Below are positions 45,729 to 64,000 of a DNA stretch of 64,000 bases, piece after piece (position 1 is the first letter of the stretch; each line of letters starts with the position of its first letter). Source of the stretch: Elmis aenea. Taxonomy: Eukaryota; Arthropoda; Insecta; Coleoptera; Elmidae. Below the pieces are notes generated by a model. The model was not told the DNA's origin. It saw only the letters and a program-made list of their open reading frames with translations, and searched no databases. The translations under genes and the position numbers were made by a program. Location of the stretch: positions 14,983,222 through 15,047,221 of the forward strand of contig OX393583.1 in NCBI GenBank assembly GCA_947652605.1. The letters are read 5' to 3'.

Positions 45729-47641
45729 CCGGGTGTTAACCACCAGCTGTGAACATGGGGAATTAACATTGGTTTTAACTTTTTTTCGGATTCCTGCTTC
45801 CCAATTGAATTTATATTAAAATTAATGGTAACAATAGAAAGATAAAATTATTACGCATCATTTGAGACCATTAATAAGCTTAAATGTTTAATATTTAGTT
45901 TATAATTAATATTTTAAAATTGGATTAATTTTACAAATATAAGTAGCCATGACTGTCAATCTGACATTTGTTTTCATTAATTTTTGTTATCTGTCAATTT
46001 TTAAATCAGCGAGTTATTTCTTTAACGATTTCGATTAAAAAAAAAAAAAAAAACTATAATAGAGGAAGAGTTTTAATGGTGAAAACTTTTTACAGCATTA
46101 TAGTGGCGCATCTTTGTGGAGATTAATTACAAGAGTCGTCACTATTATTACTTAAATTTCAACTTAAAATTAAAAACAATAACAAAAAATATGAAAGAAT
46201 AAATTTTACAATAAATACTCAAAAGCCCCCCATTCCTACATAAACAATATCCCAATCTATTATTAAAACCGTTTCTCACAGAGGCTAGCTGTCTGTTATT
46301 AATTAAACCACATTCTGCTACTATTGGATTCCTCAAAGAATTAATATTTGGGTAGCGTTTTTTATAAATTTTTGCTTTTAAGGTGGCCCCACAGAAAGAA
46401 GTCGCAAGGTGCTAAATCAGGAGATCTGGCTGGCCAATTTATTGTTCCACCTCTACCAATCCAGCGATTGGGAAAACAATCGTTTAAAAAGTTTCTAACA
46501 TCTAAACTGTAATGGGCTGGACAGCCGTCATGTTGGAACCAGATCTCCTGATTTTCTCTTGCAACTTCTTCCAGCGCAGGACCTACCTTGGTTATTAAAA
46601 GGTCTAAATATTTTTCTGAATTTAAATTTCCCTCAATTTCAAAAGGACCAACAATTTGGTTATTAAAAATGCCAGCCCAAATATTAATTTTTTGAGGATA
46701 TTGCGTTCTGGTGGATATGTAGCAGTGTGGGTTTTCCTGTGCCCAGTATCTGCTATTTTGAAGATTTGGTTCATTGTTCAAAATAAACGTAGATTCGTCG
46801 GTAAAACATATTGATGAAAGAAAACTGCGATCGTTGTTGGCGCGTTCTTGCATTACCTCACAAAAAAAAATTCTACAGTCTTGATCCGCAGGAAGAATTT
46901 CCTGGTGACCCTGCGATTTGTAGGGATGATAACGCTGTTTTTTTTAAAATTTTAAATACCCCTGTCCTAGACAAATCCACTTCGCGGGATATTTGCCTTA
47001 GACTGGACGTAGGGTCTATATTAATCATCCCTAAAACTCTTTCTTCCACCAAACTAGTTTCATTAATTTTTCGGTTTCCTGTGATATAACTTTTTAAAAA
47101 TGTTGTTTTAATTTTAATAAAATAGAATATACTAACCACCTGTGGTGCCGGATTCTACGGAAATGTTACCGCATTTTTCAAATTTTTCCTCAAATTTTTG
47201 TATAGTGGTTGTAGATGGTATTGGGCGATTTATAAATTGTACGGCAAATAAATCTCGTACTCTCCGCAAAGATACGCAGCTGTAAAAAGTTTTCACCATA
47301 AAAACTCTTTCTTCGTTATTGTAATTACTCATTTTAATCAAAATCGTTAAAGAAATAACTCGCTGATTTCAAAATTGACAGATAACAAAAATTAATAAAA
47401 ACCAATGTCAGATTGACAGTCATGGCTACTTATATTTGTAAAATTAATCCAATTTTAAAATATTAATTATACTAAATATTAAACATTTAAGCTTATTAAT
47501 GGTCTCAAATGATTCGTAATAATTTTATCTTTCTATTGTTACCATTAATTAAAATATAAACTCAATTGGGGAGCAGGAATCCGAAAGAAAGTTAAAACCA
47601 ATGTTAATTCCCCATGTTCACAGCTGGTGGTTAACACCCGG
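45729..47641 (-). mobile_element. Mariner-type DD41D (rosa-like) transposon with long TIRs
   Basis: CCGGGTGTTAACCACCAGCT and its inverted copy form the termini, flanked by TA (45727-45728 and 47642-47643). The inverted repeats extend about 310 bases per side (to about 46040 and from about 47331), far longer than usual mariner TIRs. A nearly complete transposase gene lies between them on the - strand. Confidence 0.93.
46148..47332 (-). pseudogene. DD41D transposase, nearly intact
   Basis: The start MSNYNNEERVFMVKTFYSCV is at 47332. Then comes an HTH region (SLRQISREVDLSRTGVFKIL), ICFTDESTFILNNEPNLQN (D1), WFQHDGCPAHYSLDV (D2) and WPARSPDLAPCDFFLWGHLK (D3). Counting gives 41 residues between D2 and D3. 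A roughly 61-nt segment at about 47072-47132 (on the - strand AGGTGGTTAGTA... to ...TATCACAG) separates two frames and has GT...AG edges, so it may be an intron. Two further one-base shifts, in the A-run near 46945 and near 46365, break the gene. The C-terminus runs to 46148. Confidence 0.85.
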
Positions 47642-47866
47642 TAGAACACTCCAATTATAACGTTCAGTCGAAATAAATGAAAATATTAATCGCTATTTAA
47701 ACTTTATTAATAATAATGGCAAAAAATATTTTACATACCTATGTAAAACAAGATAACAAAAAAATAATGTGTATAATCATGTTCTACTTAATCTAGTTCT
47801 TAATTTTTAAATTTCTTATTATAGTGTCGTAGAATTTTTTATCAGTTCCTTCTTCCATATATTTCA

Positions 47867-48382
47867 TCATGTCGCTGAAATAGTCCTCTCTTCTTTTAAC
47901 ATAGGCACTTGAATTAGTATTTTATTCTGCTCCGAATTATTGTCTTTTGTTTTGGTTTTATTTCGTTTCTCAGAACGCGGAGTCCTTTGTCTGCATATTG
48001 TTACTTCATCTGTAACATTTGGAGTAAATCTGTTTTTAAATTTTATTCTCATTGATGTGTCATACATTATGTGTTTGATTTTTTTGTATGGAATGAGATT
48101 AAATTGGAATTGTGAACTTGTTGACTTGTAATTCAAAAAATTCTCCTTTTTCATTTGCAGTACTTTATACTTATTCTTTGAAAGAATGTTTAGTATCATT
48201 CTTACAAGTCCTAGAGGACTATAAATATTAATATTCTTTATACTCCTTTCTATTACTGAATGGGCAGCATCAACATCTTGCAAGTTACCATGGCCTGACT
48301 CGGAAAAATTTACTCTTGGCAGCAGTTTTATTAAATTTGTGTTGCAGTGTTCAATATCCGGATATTGAACACTCCAACACAA
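47867..48382 (-). CDS. 171-codon ORF of the unidentified element
   Basis: The longest uninterrupted non-RT frame in the window. It begins MCWSVQYPDIEHCNTNLIKL and contains FSESGHGNLQDVDAAHSVIE and later IYSPLGLVRMILNILS, YKVLQMKKENFLNYKS and FNLIPYKKIKHIMYD. It ends in a basic, hydrophilic tail. The SGH...D-AHS-IE pattern followed by an M---DF-D-KS-like segment reminds me of the C-terminal half of transposon-derived proteins common in insects, but I cannot name the family. The upstream part probably lay beyond 48382 and has been lost. The absence of stops suggests recent function or recent insertion. Confidence 0.55.
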   Translation of the reverse strand: MCWSVQYPDIEHCNTNLIKLLPRVNFSESGHGNLQDVDAAHSVIERSIKNINIYSPLGLVRMILNILSKNKYKVLQMKKENFLNYKSTSSQFQFNLIPYKKIKHIMYDTSMRIKFKNRFTPNVTDEVTICRQRTPRSEKRNKTKTKDNNSEQNKILIQVPMLKEERTISAT

Positions 48383-48562
48383 AATGTTTATAATTTTACT
48401 GGATGTTGTACAAAAAACATACTGAAAACTTTTTATTTAATTGTGATATCTTTGTTTTCTTGTGGTCTATTGAGCAAGCTAATTTTAACTTAAATTTTGA
48501 CGTATGTAGTTCAATATCCCCAAAAAGTGGATATTTAACAAATCAATACTGGGGTGACGATA

Positions 48563-49430
48563 TAGCAAACCTATTAATTATTAAATTTTTTCAAAACAAA
48601 ATTGATTTTAGCCAAAACGGTAATTACTTCCGAATTTACCTCGTATATTGTAGGTTAGCGATAGAATAAGGTTTAAGGGCCCTCTACTTGCATCCACTCT
48701 TATAAATAGTATTTTTAATGTTATCTAATGAAATGAATTGCAGCATTAAATATAATATATCTGTATCAAACCTAAATTTATTGTTAATTCTACTCTTTGC
48801 TTTATTGCATTGTTTTACAATGTAACATAAAATATTACAATGGATGGTGCCAGGAACACTAAGGAACTAAGAATCGGCGATTGTCAATATTGTACAAATT
48901 GTACCTTGTGTTGAATGCATTTTAATCCTATTCAATTTTATAACTGACATTTACAGCAATCTAAATTTTGTAAACAAAACTTGTGTTCAGAAAAGTTTTA
49001 TGTTTATACAGGTAAAAGGCGTTCCACGCAAAACTAATGTATTTAAAAATATGGTTGTTAAGAGTTTACCGTACGACGTTTATTCGACTGAAAAAAATTA
49101 GGTACTGGTCTTATGTGCAAAAATAGACAAAAAAAAACGAATAACAATATAGGCAATTAATGCCACTCAGTGGCGCACCCAGGGAGGGCCAAGGGACCCT
49201 GCCACCCCCCTGAAAAGCAAACGAGAGTTTGTTTTGTGTGTAAGACAAAGACATCAAATATTAAAATAAATATAGCAACTCATGTATCATTGAAGAGAGA
49301 AAATATAGCTTTTTTCTAAAAATCAAAGCCAACCATGGTTGCATTAAAACAAATTCAACGTTGTCATCCAACTCAGAATCGAAAGGATGATTAAAAGAAT
49401 AATATCGTCAACTTACGCTACATAAAAATA
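48563..49430. other. No gene seen
   Basis: AT-rich sequence. CAGTGGCGCACCCAGGGAGG near 49169 resembles the start of a hAT-like CAGTGGCG terminus, but no partner was found. No coding frame. Confidence 0.4.
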
Positions 49431-49645
49431 TGTTTTTTTTTTTATTCTTCAGGCTTTCGCGGCTATCGTCCATGTTACAATCTTCGTTCCCGGGTTTGGA
49501 ACCGCGTCTTCTTGATTTGTGTGACGTTTCGACCATCCTATGTTGGTCGTTTGATAAAGACCAACAAAGGATGGTCGAAACGTCACACAAATTAAGAAGA
49601 CGCGGTTCCAAACCCGGGAACGAAGCTTGTAACATGTTTAATTTT
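49431..49645. repeat. Head-to-head inverted repeat with hammerhead-like core (retrozyme/Penelope-like)
   Basis: 49483-49543 and 49568-49632 are near-perfect inverted copies containing ACGCGGTTCCAAACCCGGGA and GGTCGAAACGTCAC. The + strand core GATAAAGACC...GGTCGAAACGTC (49553-49584) has the layout of hammerhead stem II flanked by GA-A and GAAAC. The same unit, with ACGCGGTTCC and a CCGCG-AAGCCT end, recurs on the - strand at 60465-60575. The first core element is degenerate (TTGATAA instead of CTGATGA). Confidence 0.55.
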
Positions 49646-49727
49646 CTTTTCAATAATTTTTCCCATCCACAACTGCAACGGTGATATTTTACATATAAAA
49701 TATTGATCACTGTTTGTTTTACGAAAT

Positions 49728-50118
49728 GTTAAATATCTCGCTTAAACAAAAAGATAGAAAAAAACTTTTAAAACATTTTTTGCATGGTTTTTGGTCCTTA
49801 ATAAGATGGTGATGTTCAATTTTTTTTACTCATACAAATATTGATATATTACACCTAACTTTTTTATTTTAAATGCTAACTATTATTGGCTTTGACATGA
49901 ATCGAAAGCTTATTTTTTGCACTTTTCAAAAATATATAATTTGCTTATGGTTGCCATTTAAAATAAGAAAGTTAGGTGTAATATATCAGTATTGATATAA
50001 GTAAAAAACAATTGAACATCGCTATCTTCTTAAGCACAAAAAATCATGCCAAAAATGTCTTTAAAGTTTTTTTTTTATCTTTTTGGTTAAACGAGATATT
50101 TAACATTTTTGAAAATTG
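49728..50118. repeat. Foldback repeat
   Basis: AAATGTTAAATATCTCGCTTA at 49727 mirrors TAAACGAGATATTTAACATTT at 50088. ATTACACCTAACTTTTTTATTT mirrors AAATAAGAAAGTTAGGTGTAAT. Centre about 49920. Terminal target sites were not identified. Confidence 0.75.
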
Positions 50119-50210
50119 CCAAACACCGGTTTTTGGCTATATTTCGAAAATTAAAAAAGATATCAAAAATCTGTTTACGACGGCAATGAATTTATCTCGA
50201 AAAAATAAAT

Positions 50211-50274
50211 CAGATTTAACCTTAGGAAACAAGTGGGACGCACAATCTCACTCACTCACCTAAGGTTAAATCTG
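50211..50274. repeat. Perfect 16-bp hairpin stem
   Basis: CAGATTTAACCTTAGG (50211-50226) and CCTAAGGTTAAATCTG (50259-50274) enclose a loop of 32 bases. Confidence 0.85.
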
Positions 50275-50293
50275 ACCGCCACCGCCACCGCCA
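50275..50293. repeat. (CCGCCA)n simple repeat
   Basis: Three tandem CCGCCA-type units directly abut the hairpin. Confidence 0.85.
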
Positions 50294-50705
50294 CATTTGT
50301 TGCAAAAAATAACCAAGATATGGTCCATTTTGTAAAAATTCGATCATCAAAGTTTGCCATGATTTCGTAAACAAGTGATGTTTGCAATTATTAAACAACT
50401 AAACGTCATTTCGAAGTAAATTTTTCAACTTTTAAGCAAATCCGTGTATTATTTTGTATTTTATAGCTGTTTATTGTGGTATTGTGAACATTGCTAAATT
50501 TGAACTCTTTGAAAAGTTTAATATGTTAGAATATTACTTTGTAAGTAATAAAAACGTAGCAGCTGTTGCAGAATTTACTTGGCAATGACATTTAGCTGTT
50601 TAATAATTGCAAATATCACTTGTTTACGAAATCATGGCAAACTTTGATGATCGAATTTTTACAAAATGGACCATATCTTGGTTATTTTTTGCAACAAATA
50701 TATAA
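50294..50705. repeat. Foldback repeat, arms about 130 bp
   Basis: TTTGTTGCAAAAAATAACCA at 50297 through TTTAGTTGTTTAATAATTGC is matched inverted at 50580-50700. The central region carries no coding frame. Confidence 0.8.
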
Positions 50706-51326
50706 AACTATATATTTTTGAAAAGCTAAAAAAATACTCTTTCACATAAAGTCATGGCCAACTAGGGTTTCCATTAAAAAAAATGTAAGTTTACTCCATA
50801 TTTCAAAAGTCAAAGTAGCTATGAAAAAATTACTTTTGTTTTTAAATTAAGCATAAAAATCTGTATAAAAAACCTTTATAACATTTTGTTCTAATTTAAT
50901 AAATAAAGTTACAGCAAATTTTCAAAAATGATGAAATTTCATTTTTCGTCTGTAGTGCCAAAATGGAAAGCGATATAAGAAATTTGATTGCAAAAAAATC
51001 TCAAAAAAATAGCCCAAGAGACCAAAATCAGATTTTCGCTATCTATTACGGTAACCGAGATACCGTAAAACATTCGAATTTGGTCCACCCTGTATACAAA
51101 CTTTTCGACTAGCATACACAAATCACGAGATGACGAGACTAGCAAGTAACAATCGAAATATAACCTGCAGTACGATGCTCAAACACGGTTGCAATTGGTC
51201 AAGGTTATAAAATATATCATGTGATTAGGTCAATAATAATTTAAGAATTGTTATACATATTACATAATATATTTTTTGTGCGATCGTACTAGAAACAGCT
51301 GTTTGAGGGACGCGTTAGCAACCATA
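50706..51326. other. No gene; solo transposon terminus ending 51092
   Basis: The end GAATTTGGTCCACCCTG before TA at 51093 is of the CAGGTGGTCC class seen at 38610. Its left end was not found. The rest is AT-rich and unmarked. Confidence 0.5.
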
Positions 51327-51464
51327 AAGTACTGCATTACCGGCCCTATCCTTAGCAACGGCCGTAAAAGTTACTTTTCAGGCCGTTACCCTTAGCAACG
51401 GCCGAAAAAGTAACTTTTACGGCCGATGCTAAGGAGAGGGCCGGTAATGCAGTACTTACGCCGT
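51327..51464. repeat. GC-rich hairpin with GGCCG units
   Basis: AAGTACTGCATTACCGGCCC at 51327 is inverted at 51445-51464, with intervening CTTAGCAACGGCCGTAAAAG also mirrored. The loop region repeats CCCTTAGCAACGGCCG. It probably belongs to a short MITE whose outer ends are decayed. Confidence 0.78.
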
Positions 51465-53137
51465 CATCTGTCAGTGACAGAATGTCACGTAGTTTCTAAC
51501 CTATAATTTTGAAAATTACTAAAAATTTAAATTGTTTTTAATTCTATCGCACAAAAAATGTAATATGCACCTCGGCCAAAACGTACTTTTTGGCCTTGAT
51601 ACATAAATAACTATTTAACCCCCAGATGTACAAGTAGGTATTGGTACCAAGAAATACATTAAACATTAATAATTAATAATTCATTTTTATTTAAACCTCA
51701 GCTATGTATTCCAACAGTATTTTTCTTAACAAATAGTTTACGGACTAGCCTTCAATATTCATTGCCATCTAGCGCTAACCGGTAAAAGTTCGTGATAATA
51801 AATTATATATTTTTCAATATTATTAACAAAAAAATTTAACCGAGGAGTCCGGTTGTCTTTTCGTCAAAATTTTAGCGTGTTGACCGAATCTATTCTCCCT
51901 CAAAGGTCATGAGCTAATTTAAGCCCAACAACAAATTTAATAAACCCACAAACTACAGCCAAAACCTCCAGATTTAAAAATACAAATAACAAGAACCGTT
52001 CACGATTTCACCTGTATTAAAAACAAAATTGAGCAAAACATACGGACGAAAAATCAATTAGTTTCACGTCAAAACTCTGGCAGGTGATGTTTCAAAATTA
52101 TTAGTGTCATTAAATCATTTAAAAATTCAAAAATTAAAATTTCTCTAACTTGACTAAGTAACCAAAGGTACAACGTGCTGTAGGATTTCTACAGCAATTC
52201 AAATACAACCGCGGGAAGAAGTGGCGCCAACTTCATGGTAGTGTTAAAAATGGCGACAGTATTGATTTATATTTCACTAAAGCGTAAGAAATGCTAGAAA
52301 CATAATTTAAAATGCTTTTTTATTAACCAAAATGCGTTTATTTGATTGCTTTGCATGAGTTTTACAAGTATAGTTGTACATTTTGTATTTCTATCAACAC
52401 GTTTCACGTAATCATTTATTTGTGTCATTCACTGCTGTTATTTTACAATTATAATTGTGTGGTTTCCTTAAATTGATTCATTTGAAACTTATTTTACTTG
52501 CTCTTAAAAAAAAATCACGAAATGACCCACCGAAATGTAGTTAATTTGTGTGTTTTAACTAATTTTTTGCACATCATACTGTAGTTGTAATTAAGCAACC
52601 TTCTTGTGGCTTATTTCTGTAACAAAACACATTATTTTCGCGATAGAATCATCAAAATATCGTTAATGAAATATTGTTAGGGTAAAAACTGCAAGGATAT
52701 TTATTTTTTAAAACAATTGAATTCAAAAATACGGTTCGGAAATGCCGCGTTGCACGATCCTGCGTGTTTTTTGTGAGCCAATGTTGTAATAATGTTTATT
52801 TGCAAATTAATTTAATTTATTAATGATTTAAATATATAATAAAAATCTTGAAATCAATAACTTCTGGGCGTCTCAAGCAAGGTCATATTTTTCTTGTTGT
52901 TACTACGCATGCGCAATTTAGGATCAGCTGTGTTTCGTAACAATTTTTACTCCATTTATAGGCAATTATGCGAACAAGTCTGTATGACGGGATATCAATA
53001 ATATAAGGAATTTTAATTATGATTGTAATTAATATTATTTTATTTTAAAAAAATGTGCCGTTGAATGCGCAATAATTGTTATAGATAACCTTGGAACCTA
53101 TTATATTTGATAGTAATGTTTGTTTCTTTGTTTTTAG
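51465..53137. other. Region upstream of the first visible Asator exon
   Basis: No transposon ends or coding frames are clear here. The exon at 53138 is preceded by TTTGTTTTTAG, so this stretch must be at least partly intron of Asator, and any promoter or earlier exon cannot be placed from sequence alone. Local GC is slightly higher around 52200-52260. Confidence 0.4.

Positions 53138-64000
<10,863 letters not shown>

Larger units (their letters stand above)
45435..48562 (-). mobile_element. Unidentified transposon with GATATCGTCACC termini and its own ORF
   Basis: GATATCGTCACCTTAATATT at 45435 is mirrored near 48562 (GGTGACGATAT), and the inverted similarity extends about 40 bases, including the pair TTCAATATCCACTTTT and AAAAGTGGATATTTAAC. 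GGATATTGAAC motifs recur at 45650, 45707, 48350 and 48513. TTAA precedes the left end but not the right, so the target site is unresolved. It carries the ORF at 47867-48382 and hosts the DD41D mariner. Confidence 0.6.

Noticed and set aside
49430..49710. Paired ORFs on both strands with similar peptides (PGLEPRLL...)
   Set aside because: A direct result of the head-to-head inverted repeat; not coding.

Overview
The window is nuclear DNA from an insect-like animal. It is AT-rich and intron-containing, and it carries six exons whose joined reading frame is the kinase domain of tau-tubulin kinase / Asator. It also holds tRNA-derived SINEs, non-LTR retrotransposons and many DNA transposon families. 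The abundance of TA-flanked elements ending in CAGGGTG/CACCCTG is a pattern I associate with insects, perhaps beetles. The species cannot be fixed from sequence alone.

Only one host gene is supported: Asator on the + strand, from about 53.1 kb to beyond the window end. The visible exons are 53138-53252, 60038-60207, 62371-62566, 62627-62798, 62857-63074 and 63847-64000+. They join in frame into about 321 residues containing every catalytic kinase motif. One intron uses a GC donor. The first two introns are swollen by transposons.

Almost everything else is mobile DNA, often inserted into earlier mobile DNA. At 1-6 kb there are palindromic TA-flanked elements, one holding a hAT MITE that itself holds another MITE. 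At 7-8.8 kb one hAT element interrupts another. From 11.4 to 20.2 kb a non-LTR retrotransposon on the - strand is split by a MULE-like foldback that has three further elements stacked inside it, and by a hAT carrying a dead mariner. At 20.9-25.4 kb a mariner remnant is followed by a Harbinger element containing a hAT, which contains a SINE. At 27.9-29.8 kb lies a long palindrome with a piggyBac-like MITE. At 31.5-34.1 kb two Harbinger-type MITEs sit head to tail, next to a hAT MITE. At 34.6-36.2 kb a deleted Harbinger keeps pieces of both its genes. At 38-41.5 kb there is a four-deep nest. At 42.8-45.1 kb a Harbinger is interrupted by a hAT MITE. From 45.4 to 48.6 kb a DD41D mariner sits inside an unidentified element that has its own 171-codon ORF. 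At 53.6-57.2 kb a jockey-like retrotransposon sits inside a palindromic element in Asator intron 1.

Many insertions can be called with base-level ends because both the terminal repeats and the target-site duplications are visible: TA for Tc1/mariner-like, 8 bp for hAT, TTAA for piggyBac-like, TTA for Harbinger and 9 bp for MULE-like. The nesting gives a relative order of insertion. The most notable points are the GC-AG intron in the kinase domain, hammerhead-ribozyme-like cores in three places, a composite hAT plus mariner-MITE seen at two loci, hAT MITEs filled with family-specific palindromic short repeats, and the unidentified 171-codon ORF.
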